Made by a program: the position numbers and the translations under genes
The notes under the pieces: model-generated
Seen by the model: only the letters and a program-made list of their open reading frames with translations
Told to the model about the DNA's origin: nothing
Databases searched by the model: none
Part shown: positions 41,628 through 51,209 of the stretch, piece by piece
Numbering within the stretch: position 1 is the first letter of the stretch
Layout: each line of letters starts with the position of its first letter
Assembly (NCBI RefSeq): GCF_000787835.1
Contig: NZ_BBPP01000006.1
Location: 34,186 to 98,185 of the forward strand
Reading direction: 5' to 3'
DNA length: 64,000 bases
From: Streptacidiphilus melanogenes
Lineage (GTDB): Bacteria; Actinomycetota; Actinomycetes; Streptomycetales; Streptomycetaceae

Positions 41628-43280
41628 GTGACCCGACGTACTCTGCGCCTCGCGGCCGTGCTCGGCTCCTTCGGGATGCTCGGCGGTGCGTTCTTCGCCC
41701 AGGCCGTGGCCTCCCCGCTGAAGGGCGCCTCGACCGGCAAGCCGCACCACGTCCTGGTCCTCTCCGTCGACGGCATGCACCAGTCCGACCTGGAGTGGTA
41801 CGTCTCGTCGCACCCGAGCTCGGCGCTGGCCCACCTGGTGGAGACCGGAACCCAGTACACCCAGGCCAGTACCACCGTGCCGTCGGACAGCTTCCCCGGC
41901 ATGATCGCCCAGTTCACCGGCGGCGACCCCGGCCTGACCGGCGTCTACTACGACGACACCTGGAACGCCAGGCTGCTGCCGGCGGGCACCACCGACTGCA
42001 AGGGCGTCAAGCCCGGCGCCGAGGTCGACTTCACCGAGGACCTGGACAGGAACAAGTCCAGCATCGACGCCGGCGAGGGTCTGCCGGGCCTGCCAGGCTC
42101 GGTCCTCCAGATGACCGGCTCCCCGCAGAAGCTGATCGACCCGAGCAAGCTGCCGGTCGACCCGAAGACCTGCAAGCCGGTGTACCCGCACTCCTACCTG
42201 CTGGCCAACACGGTCTTCGAGGTGGCCCAGAACGCCGGCCTGCGCACGGCCTGGTCGGACAAGCACGCCGCCTACGAGATCCTCGACGGCCCCACCGGGA
42301 CCGGCATCGACGACCTGTTCACGCCGGAGATCAACTCCGATGCGAACGGCTACCCGGCCGGCAGCGACTGGACCACCGACAACAAGGCCACCGAGCAGTA
42401 CGACAACGACAAGGTGCAGGCCGTCCTCAACGAGATCGACGGCTTCAACCACCAGCACACCGACCGCGTCGGCACGCCGTCCATCTTCGGCATGGACTTC
42501 CAGGCGGTCTCCACCGCCCAGAAGCTGCCCTCCTCCGACGGCCTGAAGGGCGGTTACGTCTCGACCAACGTGCCCGGCCCGCTCCTGGTCAAGAACCTGG
42601 ACTTCGTCAGCGACGAGATCGGCCGCATGGTCTCCGAGCTGCACAAGCGCCACATGGAGAAGACCACCACGATCATCCTCTCCGCCAAGCACGGCCAGTC
42701 CCCGACCGACCCGAAGGCGCTGACCCGCATCGACGACGGGCCGCTGCTGGCCGGCCTGAACGCCGCGTGGAAGAGGCTCCACCCGAGCGCCGGCAACCTT
42801 GTCGTCCACTCGGTCGACGACGACGGCATGCTGCTCTGGCTGAGCGACCGCTCCCCGGCGGCGACCGACTTCGCCAAGTCGTACCTGCTGGCGCAGTCCG
42901 GCAAGGGCACGGACATCGACAAGGCGCCCAAGGCGTTCACCCACAGCGGCCTCGCCACGGTCTACGCGGGCGCGGCGGCGGCGAAGTACTTCGGCGTGAA
43001 GCCCGGCGACGCGCGCGTCCCCGACGTCTTCGGCATCAGCCAGTACGGCGTCGTGTACACCGGCGGCACCGGCAAGATCGCCGAGCACGGCGGGGCCCAG
43101 CCCGACGACCTGAACGTCCCGCTGGTGCTCAGCGGCGCGTTCACGCCGAACCACGTCGTGGACACCGCTCCCGTCGAGACCAAGCAGATCGCCCCGACCA
43201 TCCTCACCCTGCTCGGCCTCGACCCGAGCTCGCTCGTCGCGGTCGACAAGGAGCACACCGAGGACCTCCCGATCCGCTGA
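41628..43280 (+). CDS. Secreted alkaline phosphatase superfamily protein (phosphodiesterase/nucleotide pyrophosphatase-like)
   Basis: The 550-residue protein has a signal peptide (VTRRTLRLAAVLGSFGMLGG..., cleaved after about residue 28). The alkaline phosphatase-superfamily core follows: VLVLSVDGMHQSD (metal-binding Asp), TTVPSDSFPGMIAQFTGG (Thr/Ser nucleophile region), ILSAKHGQSPTDP and VPLVLSGAF with the C-terminal metal ligands. It would hydrolyse phosphate esters or diesters outside the cell. A GAGGAGA site at 41612-41618 supports GTG 41628. A hairpin follows the stop. Confidence 0.88.
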   Translation: MTRRTLRLAAVLGSFGMLGGAFFAQAVASPLKGASTGKPHHVLVLSVDGMHQSDLEWYVSSHPSSALAHLVETGTQYTQASTTVPSDSFPGMIAQFTGGDPGLTGVYYDDTWNARLLPAGTTDCKGVKPGAEVDFTEDLDRNKSSIDAGEGLPGLPGSVLQMTGSPQKLIDPSKLPVDPKTCKPVYPHSYLLANTVFEVAQNAGLRTAWSDKHAAYEILDGPTGTGIDDLFTPEINSDANGYPAGSDWTTDNKATEQYDNDKVQAVLNEIDGFNHQHTDRVGTPSIFGMDFQAVSTAQKLPSSDGLKGGYVSTNVPGPLLVKNLDFVSDEIGRMVSELHKRHMEKTTTIILSAKHGQSPTDPKALTRIDDGPLLAGLNAAWKRLHPSAGNLVVHSVDDDGMLLWLSDRSPAATDFAKSYLLAQSGKGTDIDKAPKAFTHSGLATVYAGAAAAKYFGVKPGDARVPDVFGISQYGVVYTGGTGKIAEHGGAQPDDLNVPLVLSGAFTPNHVVDTAPVETKQIAPTILTLLGLDPSSLVAVDKEHTEDLPIR

Positions 43281-43288
43281 CCGCTCCG

Positions 43289-43309
43289 GCCCGCCCCCCG
43301 GGGGCGGGC
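43289..43309. terminator. Bidirectional terminator between phosphatase-like and PP2C genes
   Basis: GCCCGCCCC (43289-43297) pairs with GGGGCGGGC (43301-43309), 9 bp with a 3-base loop, between convergent genes. Confidence 0.8.
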
Positions 43310-44470
43310 TCAGGCTTCCGTGGGTGGGTCGTCCGCCCAGGTGAGGAGCATCAGGGCGGCGTCGTCGCGCAGGGGGCCGCCGGTGGCGCGGGTGACGTCC
43401 GCGTGGACGGAGGCCAGGCCCGCGCCGAGATCCGGGGAGGCGGAGCGGATCAGCTCGGGGACGCGGGTGGCCAGCGGATAGAACGCGCCGTCCGCGTCGC
43501 GCGCCTCGGCGACGCCGTCGGTGTAGAGGAGCAGCCGGTCGCCGGAGGCGAGGCGTTCGCGCCAGGGCTGGGGCTTGCCCCCGGCCAGGCGGGCCAGACC
43601 GAGCGGGACCCAGGGGTCCGGCGGCTCCAGCACGCTCGCCGTGCCGTCCGGGCGGACGCGCAGCGGCGGGACGTGACCGCAGTGCACCAGCTCGACGGTG
43701 TCCGGCGGCTCGAACTGCACCAGCAACGCCGTCGTGAACTCGCCCGTCGCGGCGTGGCGCGCCACGCTGCGGTCCAGTCGCGCGGCGACGCCCGCGAGCT
43801 CCGGCTCGTCGTAGACGGACTCGCGGAAGGCGCCCAGCACCAAGGACGCCATCCGCACGGCGGGCAGGCCCTTGCCCCGGACGTCGCCGATCAGCGCGCG
43901 CACGCCGTAGGGGGTGTCGAGCACGGCGTACAGATCACCGCCGATCTGGGCCAGGTCGGCCGCCGAGACGTAGCGCGCGGCCACCCGCACGGGGCCGACG
44001 CGCGGTTCGGGCGGCGGCAGCAGGGCGAGCTGGGCCGCCTCGGCGACCGTCCGGACGGCCACCAGATGACGTGTCCTGACGATCCGGGCGTGCGAGATGA
44101 ACACCGCGGCGACGGTGAGCGCGGCGTAGGCCACCAGGGTGCCCTCGAACAGGCGGCGCGCCTCCGCGTCGCCGAGGCCGTCGTAGTGGGTGAGCCCGAT
44201 CATCAGCACCAGGCCCAGGCAGCTGCTGACCACCACCTCCAGCGGATACAGCAGCAGCGCGGCCAGCGGCGGGACCACGGACATCAGCGAGGCCAGATAG
44301 GTGTCCTGACCGGACAGCAGGTCGGCGGCGCAGACGACCGCCATCGCCGCGCCGATCGGCAGCAGCCGCTGCCACATGGGCAGCCCGAGCAGGGCTGCTC
44401 CGTCGTGGAGCGCCAGTCCGGCCGACGACGCGGGGAGGCCCGCTCGGTCGCCGGGCCGTGTGCTTCTCAC
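43310..44470 (-). CDS. Membrane-bound PP2C family (SpoIIE-type) Ser/Thr phosphatase
   Basis: The 386-residue protein has about four N-terminal membrane helices (residues 30-150) followed by a SpoIIE-type PP2C domain. Metal-binding motifs are visible as DLAQIGGDLYAV, ALIGDVRGKGLPAV, LLYTDGVAEARD and RDDAALMLL. Such proteins dephosphorylate anti-sigma factor antagonists in stress or development pathways. No kinase or antagonist gene is next to it. It starts at GTG 44470. Confidence 0.92.
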   Translation of the reverse strand: MRSTRPGDRAGLPASSAGLALHDGAALLGLPMWQRLLPIGAAMAVVCAADLLSGQDTYLASLMSVVPPLAALLLYPLEVVVSSCLGLVLMIGLTHYDGLGDAEARRLFEGTLVAYAALTVAAVFISHARIVRTRHLVAVRTVAEAAQLALLPPPEPRVGPVRVAARYVSAADLAQIGGDLYAVLDTPYGVRALIGDVRGKGLPAVRMASLVLGAFRESVYDEPELAGVAARLDRSVARHAATGEFTTALLVQFEPPDTVELVHCGHVPPLRVRPDGTASVLEPPDPWVPLGLARLAGGKPQPWRERLASGDRLLLYTDGVAEARDADGAFYPLATRVPELIRSASPDLGAGLASVHADVTRATGGPLRDDAALMLLTWADDPPTEA

Positions 44471-44590
44471 ATGCCGAACTTATCGGAACGCCCGGTAAGC
44501 AACACGTGTGGAGCACGTGACGCACCGCGCTGCGACTGATTCGGAAATATGACAGAAAGGGGATGTATCCACTCGCCTGGAGGCCCCACC

Positions 44591-45601
44591 ATGTCCGCTG
44601 CGGCCGCCCCACCCCCGCGCCCGCCGCAGCGCCCGCCCTTTCCCGACCTGCGCACCCACCGTTGGCGCAGCTGCTTCCTGGTCGGCCTCGCGCTGTGGGT
44701 GGCCAGCGTGACCGTGACCTACTGGACCGGGAACCGCAACCTGGTGCCGACCGTGGTCCTGCTCGGCAGCTTTCTCGTACCGGGCACCTTCGTGGTCTGG
44801 GCCCACGAGCGGTACGGCCAGGACCTGGGCACCGACCGGATCGTCGCCTGCTTCGCGGTGGGCGGGGTCATCGGCGTGCTGGGCGCCTCACTGCTCGAGT
44901 ACTACCTGCTCAGGTCCTCGGTCTGGCTCTATCTCGGGGTCGGCCTGATCGAGGAGGCGGTCAAGGCCTGGGCGCTGATCCTGCTGACCCGCCGGATCCC
45001 CGCGGGTGGCGTCCGGCACGGCCTGGTGCTCGGCGCGACGGTGGGCTTCGGCTTCGCGGCCTTCGAGAGCGCCGGATACGCCTTCGCCGCGGTGCTGACC
45101 GAGCACGGCTACTCGCTGCCGGACCTGGTCTCGACCGAGATCCTGCGCGGCATCCTGGCGCCCCTCGGCCATGGCCTGTGGACGGCGATCCTGGGCGCGG
45201 CGCTGTTCCACGAGCGACGCGGCGACGGCCGGTTCCGGCTGAACCTGCGGGTGCTGCTCACCTATCTGGGTGTCTCCGTGCTCCACGCGCTGTGGGACTC
45301 CACCCACGGCATCGCCACCTGGATCGTCGGCAGGCTCACCGAGACGCGGTGGCAGCGGACCGTCTTCGAGCTCGGCTATCTGCCCAACCCGACCCGCTAC
45401 CAGGTGGAGCTGTTCGCCCTCTTCTCCACCCTCGGCCTGGTGCTGGTGTCCTGTCTGGGCCTCGGCTGGCTCGGCCTGATCGTCCACCGCGCCCGCCGCG
45501 AGGGCGACCTTCCGCCGCGCCGCCGCCGACCGCGGCCGCCGCAGCCTCCGCTCGAACCGCACCAGCGCTGGTACCGGCCGCCGGATCCGCCGAACCGGTA
45601 G
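44591..45601 (+). CDS. PrsW family intramembrane metalloprotease
   Basis: The 336-residue protein has about eight membrane helices with PrsW active-site segments: GLIEEAVKAWALI (Glu-Glu pair), GFGFAAFESAGYAF, PLGHGLWTAILGAAL and LHALWDSTHG. PrsW-type proteases cleave anti-sigma factors or other membrane proteins within the bilayer. Both termini are Pro-rich. ATG 44591 is supported by GGAGG at 44579-44583; an upstream ATG at 44549 is in frame but lacks a site. It is divergent from the PP2C phosphatase gene. Confidence 0.9.
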   Translation: MSAAAAPPPRPPQRPPFPDLRTHRWRSCFLVGLALWVASVTVTYWTGNRNLVPTVVLLGSFLVPGTFVVWAHERYGQDLGTDRIVACFAVGGVIGVLGASLLEYYLLRSSVWLYLGVGLIEEAVKAWALILLTRRIPAGGVRHGLVLGATVGFGFAAFESAGYAFAAVLTEHGYSLPDLVSTEILRGILAPLGHGLWTAILGAALFHERRGDGRFRLNLRVLLTYLGVSVLHALWDSTHGIATWIVGRLTETRWQRTVFELGYLPNPTRYQVELFALFSTLGLVLVSCLGLGWLGLIVHRARREGDLPPRRRRPRPPQPPLEPHQRWYRPPDPPNR

Positions 45602-45752
45602 CGGTCCCTCCCCGTGGCCCCGCGCTCCCCGTGAAAAAAACCGGAGCCGGCCGGCAACCGGTTCTGTAGCCTCGGCGTCAGCGCTTGCGGACCCCACGCG
45701 GGTCCTCTCGCGCCAACGACATGCGATCAACTGCATATTGGGGGGAATCACC

Positions 45753-46178
45753 ATGCGTACCACCATGCGCGCCGCCGCCGTGGCGGCCGTCGCGACCTGC
45801 GCTCTCGCCGGCACCGTGGCCGCCGCGGGCACCGCGTCCGCCGCGTCGTCGCACTACGTCTCGATCAGCGCGCCGTCCAGCGTCAAGACCGGCCAGGCCT
45901 TCCACGTGACCGGAACCGGCTACGACTACCGCACCACCTCGGGGGAGATCTGCCTGCAGGAGCGCGTGCTCGTGCACGGCCGCTGGAGCGCCTGGAACAC
46001 CGCGCTGTGCGAGGGGGACCGCCGTTCCGGCCACCACGTGGGCTTCGACGCCCTCGCGTCGCACGGCCTCCCGGTCGGCGAGTACGACCTGCGCCTCGTC
46101 CTGGAGTCGCACCCGCGCGCGGGTGTCTGGACGAAGCTCGACTGGTCCTCGCAGCACATCCTGAAGGTCCACCGCTGA
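45753..46178 (+). CDS. Small secreted protein of unknown function
   Basis: The 141-residue protein has a clear signal peptide (MRTTMRAAAVAAVATCALAG..., cleaved after the AxA near residue 31). A beta-rich region of about 105 residues follows, with two Cys residues (EICLQE and TALCEG) that could form a disulfide. It is similar in style to small extracellular Ig-like domains. GGGGGAA at 45740-45746 supports ATG 45753. No family is recognised. A strong hairpin follows. Confidence 0.75.
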   Translation: MRTTMRAAAVAAVATCALAGTVAAAGTASAASSHYVSISAPSSVKTGQAFHVTGTGYDYRTTSGEICLQERVLVHGRWSAWNTALCEGDRRSGHHVGFDALASHGLPVGEYDLRLVLESHPRAGVWTKLDWSSQHILKVHR

Positions 46179-46200
46179 GCTGCCGGCGGTGAGTGCGTGA

Positions 46201-46246
46201 ACGGCTCGGCCGGTGTGGCGTCACGACGCGACACCGGCCGAGCCGT
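46201..46246 (+). terminator. Terminator of the small secreted protein gene
   Basis: A 16-bp perfect stem (46201-46216 with 46231-46246) whose 14-base loop can itself pair CGTC with GACG. Confidence 0.85.
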
Positions 46247-46334
46247 GACCGGGCGTCTGGCCCCCGCGCCTGTCCCCCGCGCGAGAAGTGGCTCATCTCA
46301 CCTTCGTCAAGGCCTACCTACGGTGGCGTAGGTC

Positions 46335-46351
46335 ACTTCATGAGGTGAAGT
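46335..46351. promoter_or_regulatory. Dyad upstream of SGNH hydrolase gene
   Basis: ACTTCA, 5 bases, TGAAGT is a perfect inverted repeat ending 8 bases before the ATG at 46360. It covers the position where a ribosome site would lie, and GAGGTGAAG within it could serve as that site. It is a candidate repressor site or translation-control element. Confidence 0.5.
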
Positions 46352-46359
46352 ATCGTGCC

Positions 46360-47163
46360 ATGCCGACTTCGCGATCACTCCAGGAGACCCCAGAGATCAC
46401 GTCCTACGTGGCCATCGGTGACAGCTTCACCGAGGGGCTGAACGACCCCGGCCCCGACGGCGGGTTCGCCGGGTGGGCCGACCGGCTGGCACGACTGCTG
46501 GCCGAGCAGCGCCCCCAGACGGAGTCCGGCCACTACGACCTGCGCTACGCCAACCTCGCCGTGCGCGGCCGTCTGCTGGACCAGATCGCCGCCGAGCAGG
46601 TGCCACTGCTCGAGGAGATGCGGGCGGACCTGGTCAGCATCTGCGCCGGCGGCAACGACATCCTGCGCCCGGGCAGCGACCCGGACGACGTGGCCGAGCG
46701 CTTCGAACAGGCCGTCAGCCGGATCACTCCGCACGCCGGACGCGTGCTGATCTTCACGGGCTTCGACACCAGGGACACCCCGGTGCTCAAGCACCTGCGC
46801 GGAAAGATCGCCACCTACAACGCGCACCTGCGCGCGATCGCGGACCGGCACGACCTCGCCGTCGCGGACGTCTGGGCGCTGCGTTCCGTGCGCGACCGCC
46901 GGGCCTGGAGCGAGGACCGACTGCACCTCTCCCCCGAGGGCCACGAGCGCGTGGCCCAGCTCGCCGCCCGCGCGCTCGGCGTGCCGACCGGGGACCCGGA
47001 GTCGCCGTGGCCGCCGGCCGCCCCGCACACTTCGGCGGACCTGCGCCGGGAGAACATCCAGTGGGCGCGCGAGTTCCTGCTCCCCTGGGTCGGTCGCCGT
47101 CTGCGCGGCGAGTCCTCCGGCGACCACGTCGTCGCCAAGCGCCCGGAGCTGGAACTGCTGTAG
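46360..47163 (+). CDS. SGNH/GDSL hydrolase
   Basis: The 267-residue esterase-like protein has block I GDSFTEG (catalytic Ser near residue 22), block III GGNDILRPG with the Asn, and block V DRLHLSPEGH with the Asp-x-x-His pair. There is no signal peptide, so it acts in the cytoplasm, on a carbohydrate ester, lipid or thioester that cannot be told. ATG 46360 is used; the longer upstream reading adds residues across a dyad. Confidence 0.92.
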   Translation: MPTSRSLQETPEITSYVAIGDSFTEGLNDPGPDGGFAGWADRLARLLAEQRPQTESGHYDLRYANLAVRGRLLDQIAAEQVPLLEEMRADLVSICAGGNDILRPGSDPDDVAERFEQAVSRITPHAGRVLIFTGFDTRDTPVLKHLRGKIATYNAHLRAIADRHDLAVADVWALRSVRDRRAWSEDRLHLSPEGHERVAQLAARALGVPTGDPESPWPPAAPHTSADLRRENIQWAREFLLPWVGRRLRGESSGDHVVAKRPELELL

Positions 47164-47187
47164 GCCAGGAGGCCCGCCCCCGGCATG

Positions 47188-47220
47188 CCCGCCGCAACAC
47201 CTTCGGGTGTGGTCGGCGGG
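47188..47220 (+). terminator. TTCG-loop terminator after SGNH gene
   Basis: CCCGCCG and ACACC pair with GGTGT and CGGCGGG around a TTCG tetraloop, followed by the T-rich CTTTCTGCT. This is close to a classical intrinsic terminator. Confidence 0.85.
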
Positions 47221-47296
47221 CTTTCTGCTACCCCAAGCGACGAAACATTACTCTCGGTACAGGTGGAATTTCTTCCATCCGCCCCCCATATGGCGG

Positions 47297-47315
47297 CATA
47301 CCCTAGGGGGGTATG
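47297..47315. promoter_or_regulatory. CsoR-type copper operator
   Basis: CATACCC, 5 bases, GGGTATG is a perfect inverted repeat 53 bases before copZ. ATACCC...GGGTAT is the hallmark of CsoR repressor sites on copper efflux genes. Copper binding to CsoR would release copZ-copA. No csoR gene is present in the window. Confidence 0.85.
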
Positions 47316-47368
47316 GTGTTGTCATCATCGAAAGACACGACAAGTAAGCCAGCCTTCAGGAGGCAGCC

Positions 47369-47584
47369 ATGACCACCGCCGTCTTCACCGTTTCCGGCAT
47401 GACCTGCGGCCACTGCGAAGAGTCGGTCTCCGAGGAGCTCGGCGGCCTGCCCGGTGTGCTCCAGGTCTCCGCCGACGCCAAGGCGGGCACGGTCACCGTC
47501 GAATCGGAGCACCCGCTCGACGACGCCACGGTCCGGGCCGCCGTCGACGAGGCCGGCTACGAGCTCACCGGCCGCAGCGCCTGA
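47369..47584 (+). CDS. copZ: Copper chaperone, heavy-metal-associated domain protein
   Basis: The 71-residue protein is a single HMA ferredoxin-like domain with the metal-binding motif GMTCGHC (Cys13 and Cys16). It ferries Cu(I) to the P-type ATPase encoded 44 bases downstream. A CsoR-type operator controls the pair. A CAGGAGG ribosome site precedes ATG 47369. Confidence 0.93.
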   Translation: MTTAVFTVSGMTCGHCEESVSEELGGLPGVLQVSADAKAGTVTVESEHPLDDATVRAAVDEAGYELTGRSA

Positions 47585-47628
47585 CCCGAGTCGCCGAGCG
47601 GGAAGACGTCCATCGAGGAGGGAACGGC

Positions 47629-49899
47629 ATGACCACGGCCACGTCGGGCATAGAACCGGCCGCCCAGCGGATCGAGCTCGCCATCGGCGGCATGACCTGC
47701 GCCTCCTGCGCGGCCAGGATCGAAAAGAAGCTGAACCGGATGGAGGGCGTCTCCGCCACGGTCAACTACGCCACCGAGAAGGCCAGCGTCGACTTCCCCC
47801 CGCACGTGGCCGTCGCCGACCTGGTCGCCACGGTGGAGAAGGCCGGCTACACCGCGGAGCCACCCCCGCCGCCTGCCGTCGCCACGCCCGCGGAGGAGGA
47901 CGCGGACGCGGCTTCCCCGCCGGACGAGGAGACGGCGAGGCTGCGGCGGCGCCTGCTGGTCACGGTGGCGCTCAGCATCCCGGTGGTCCTGCTGGCCATG
48001 GTCCCGGCCTGGCAGTTCCGCAACTGGCAGTGGCTCTCGCTGACCCTCGCCGCCCCCGTCGTGGTCTGGGGCGGCCTGCCCTTCCACCGGGCCGCCTGGA
48101 CCAACGCCCGGCACGGCGCGGCCACGATGGACACCCTCGTCTCGGTCGGCACCCTGGCCGCCTTCGGCTGGTCGGTCTGGGCGCTCTTCTTCGGTGACGC
48201 CGGCATGCCGGGCATGCGCCACGGCTTCGACTTCAGCCTCTCCTCCCAGAACGCCTCGCAGGCGCTGTACCTGGAGACGGCCGCCGGTGTCACCGCCTTC
48301 ATCCTGCTCGGGCGCTATCTGGAGGCCCGCGCCAAGCGCCGCGCGGGATCGGCGCTGCGCGCCCTGCTGGAACTCGGCGCCAAGGACGTCGCGGTGCTGC
48401 GCGGAGGCCGCGAGGAGCGCGTCCCCGTGGCGCAGCTGGCGATCGGCGACCGCTTCGTGGTCCGGCCGGGCGAGAAGGTCGCGACGGACGGCCGCGTCGT
48501 CGAGGGCAACTCGGCGGTCGACGCCTCGATGCTGACCGGCGAGTCCGTGCCCGTCGAGGTCGGTCCGGGCGACGCCGTCACCGGAGCCACCGTCAACTCC
48601 GGCGGTCGGCTGGTCGTCGAGGCCACCTGCGTGGGGTCCGACACCCAGCTTGCGCGGATGGCCGCCCTGGTCGAGCAGGCCCAGACCGGCAAGGCCGCCG
48701 CGCAGCGGCTCGCCGACCGGATCTCCGCCGTCTTCGTCCCCGTGGTGCTGCTGATCGCGGTGGGCACGCTGGTCGCCTGGCTCGCCAGCGGCCACGGCGC
48801 GACGGAGGCCTTCACGGCCGCCGTGGCCGTGCTCATCATCGCCTGCCCCTGCGCCCTGGGCCTGGCCACCCCGACCGCCCTCATGGTCGGCACCGGACGC
48901 GGGGCTCAGCTCGGCATCCTGATCCGCGGCCCCGAGGTGCTGGAGGGCACTCGCCGCGTCGACACCGTCGTGCTGGACAAGACCGGCACCGTCACCACCG
49001 GCCGGATGGCCCTGGTCGGCGTGCACGTCGCCGACGGCGTGGACGAGGCCGAGGCACTGCGGCTGGCGGCCGCGGTCGAGCACGCCTCCGAGCACCCGAT
49101 CGCCGCGGCCGTCGCGGCGGCGGTCGAACACCCCGCCCCGGTCGAGGACTTCCGGAACCTCCCGGGCCTGGGCGTCCAGGGCGTCGTCGACGGCCACGCC
49201 GTCGTCGCCGGCCGGGAGCGGCTGCTGGACGACTGGGCCATGCACCTGCCCGCGCGCCTCGCCGCGGCGAAGGCGGCGGCGGAGGCCGCCGGACGGACGG
49301 CCGTCCTGGTGGGCTGGGACGGCGCCGCCCGCGCCGTGCTGGAGGTCGCCGACCGCGCCAAGCCCACCAGCGCCGAGGCCATCACCCGCCTGCGCGAGCT
49401 GGGACTCACCCCCGTCCTGCTCACCGGCGACAACGCCGCAGTGGCGCATTCGGTGGCGGCGGAGGTCGGCATCGACGCCGACCGGGTCATCGCGGAGGTG
49501 CTCCCGGAGGACAAGGCCGGAGTCATCGCGAGGCTCCAGGCCGAGGGCCGCACGGTCGCCATGGTCGGCGACGGCGTCAACGACGCGGCCGCGCTGGCCC
49601 AGGCCGACCTGGGCCTCGCCATGGGCACCGGCACGGACGCGGCCATCGAGGCCGCGGACCTGACGCTGGTCCGGGGAGACCTGCGCTCGGCGGCGGACGC
49701 CATCCGCCTGTCCCGCCGCACCCTCGCCACGATCAAGGGCAACCTCTTCTGGGCCTTCGGCTACAACGTGGCCGCGCTCCCGCTGGCCGCGCTGGGGCTG
49801 CTGAACCCGATGATCGCGGGGGCGGCCATGGCCTTCTCCTCGGTCTTCGTCGTCACCAACAGCCTCCGGCTGCGCCGCTTCCAGGCCGAGTCAGCCTGA
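47629..49899 (+). CDS. copA: Copper-exporting P1B-type ATPase
   Basis: The 756-residue pump has one N-terminal HMA domain (GMTCASC, Cys24 and Cys27), membrane helices, and the ion-binding Cys406-Pro-Cys408 in [12 protein letters not shown]. The phosphorylated Asp450 lies in DKTGT, a HP motif in EHPIAAAV, and the [12 protein letters not shown] hinge near the C-terminus. It exports Cu(I). GAGGAGGG at 47614-47621 supports ATG 47629. It is in an operon with copZ. Confidence 0.95.
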   Translation: MTTATSGIEPAAQRIELAIGGMTCASCAARIEKKLNRMEGVSATVNYATEKASVDFPPHVAVADLVATVEKAGYTAEPPPPPAVATPAEEDADAASPPDEETARLRRRLLVTVALSIPVVLLAMVPAWQFRNWQWLSLTLAAPVVVWGGLPFHRAAWTNARHGAATMDTLVSVGTLAAFGWSVWALFFGDAGMPGMRHGFDFSLSSQNASQALYLETAAGVTAFILLGRYLEARAKRRAGSALRALLELGAKDVAVLRGGREERVPVAQLAIGDRFVVRPGEKVATDGRVVEGNSAVDASMLTGESVPVEVGPGDAVTGATVNSGGRLVVEATCVGSDTQLARMAALVEQAQTGKAAAQRLADRISAVFVPVVLLIAVGTLVAWLASGHGATEAFTAAVAVLIIACPCALGLATPTALMVGTGRGAQLGILIRGPEVLEGTRRVDTVVLDKTGTVTTGRMALVGVHVADGVDEAEALRLAAAVEHASEHPIAAAVAAAVEHPAPVEDFRNLPGLGVQGVVDGHAVVAGRERLLDDWAMHLPARLAAAKAAAEAAGRTAVLVGWDGAARAVLEVADRAKPTSAEAITRLRELGLTPVLLTGDNAAVAHSVAAEVGIDADRVIAEVLPEDKAGVIARLQAEGRTVAMVGDGVNDAAALAQADLGLAMGTGTDAAIEAADLTLVRGDLRSAADAIRLSRRTLATIKGNLFWAFGYNVAALPLAALGLLNPMIAGAAMAFSSVFVVTNSLRLRRFQAESA

Positions 49900-50048
49900 G
49901 GCCCCCTCGCGCCCACCGTCCGGCGTCGATCCGTCGGCCGGGCGGGCCGCGTCCGCGGTGCCCCCCGGTCGCCACCGTGGCGACGGCCGCGGGGCATGCC
50001 GCTGCGGGAGGCCTGCGCCGGTGCCGGCGCGGCCGAGCAGTGGGGCGC

Positions 50049-50768
50049 TCATCTGCCCAGCAGCTCGCCACCGTTGCAGTGGAGGATCTCGCCGGTGATG
50101 TAGCCCGCCTCCGGGGAGGCGAGGAAGTGGACCGCCGCCGCCACGTCCCCCGGCTCGCCCACGCGGCCCACCAGGGTCCGGCCGGCGCGGCGGACGACCT
50201 CCGCGTCGTCGAGGCGGTCGCCGAAGAACTCCGTGCCCGCCACCGTGCCGGGGGCCACCACGTTCGCGGTGATGCCGTTGGGGCCCAACTGCCCCGCCAG
50301 GAAGTGGTTCCAGGCGTGCAGCGCGGCCTTGGACGCGCCGTAGGAACCGGCGCCCCGCAGCGCCGCGATCGAACTGACCGTCACCACCCGGCCCTGACCG
50401 GGCGTCAGGCGGTCCCGGACGGACTCGGTGAGCAGCACCGCGGTCAGCACGTTGCGCTCGAAGTCCCCGCGCCAGCGCGCCACCAGCGCATGCGGGCCGC
50501 CCCCGACCCGGGACTCCCGGCTGCCCGCGTTGTTCACCAACACGTCGATGGCTGCGGGTAGTTCCTCGAGCAGCGCCTCGACCTGGTCCGGGTCGGCAAG
50601 GTCGCAGGCGAGCGGGCGCACCGTCGGGCCGAGCTGCGCGGCCGCTCGTTCGAGCACCTCCCTGCGCCGGCCCACGATGGTGACGACATCTCCCCCCTCC
50701 GCGAAACGCCGCGCAACGGCGAAGCCGATCCCGGTACCGCCGCCCGTGACGACGACACTTCTAGCCAT
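50049..50768 (-). CDS. SDR family oxidoreductase
   Basis: The 239-residue Rossmann protein has the NAD(P)-binding TGGGTGIG (residues 8-15), NNAG (79-82), Ser132/133, and the catalytic Tyr143-x3-Lys147 (YGASKAA). GEILHCNGGE at the C-terminus is typical of FabG-like members. It oxidises or reduces an alcohol/ketone of unknown identity. It stands alone. Confidence 0.92.
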   Translation of the reverse strand: MARSVVVTGGGTGIGFAVARRFAEGGDVVTIVGRRREVLERAAAQLGPTVRPLACDLADPDQVEALLEELPAAIDVLVNNAGSRESRVGGGPHALVARWRGDFERNVLTAVLLTESVRDRLTPGQGRVVTVSSIAALRGAGSYGASKAALHAWNHFLAGQLGPNGITANVVAPGTVAGTEFFGDRLDDAEVVRRAGRTLVGRVGEPGDVAAAVHFLASPEAGYITGEILHCNGGELLGR

Positions 50769-51209
50769 CTACGCCCCCACTCCATACCTCAGCTCACGTG
50801 ATTCCTACCACGCGTCCTTTCGCCCGCTTCGCACCGGGTCGCCCCGACCCGCCCCGTGGACATTCGGGACTGCGGGCACACAAGCGACCACGAACGGCGA
50901 TGGGACCGCTCCCGACCGGCATATGCGGAGCTGGTGAGTGTGGCGTCACATCGGCCGACCGTAACTTCGTCCGGCCAAGTTTGTGTTAGAACTCCAGAGC
51001 CGGGGTTCCGGCGGATCCCGGTGGACGGCCGCCGTCGCTGGGCGGCCGACAGCGCACGGCGCGGGCGTGATCAGGGTGGTTGAGCGGCCTCCCCCGCGCC
51101 CCGCCGTGCGCCGCAAGCGCTCCCACCGCCGCAGACACGGAACGGGCCCCTGCGGCCGCCGTAGCGGCCGCAGGGGCCCGTTCAACGCTTCACGCCGTCA
51201 GTCGGCGCG
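50769..51209. other. Intergenic region between SDR and citrate synthase genes
   Basis: 441 bases without a supportable gene. The left part should contain the SDR promoter; the right end holds the citrate synthase terminator. A TTGTGTTAGAAC stretch near 50981-50992 resembles promoter sequence but leads into no clear gene. Confidence 0.5.
51141..51182 (-). terminator. Terminator of citrate synthase gene
   Basis: A 19-bp perfect inverted repeat (51141-51159 with 51164-51182) with a 4-base loop lies 28 bases past the citrate synthase stop. Confidence 0.9.
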
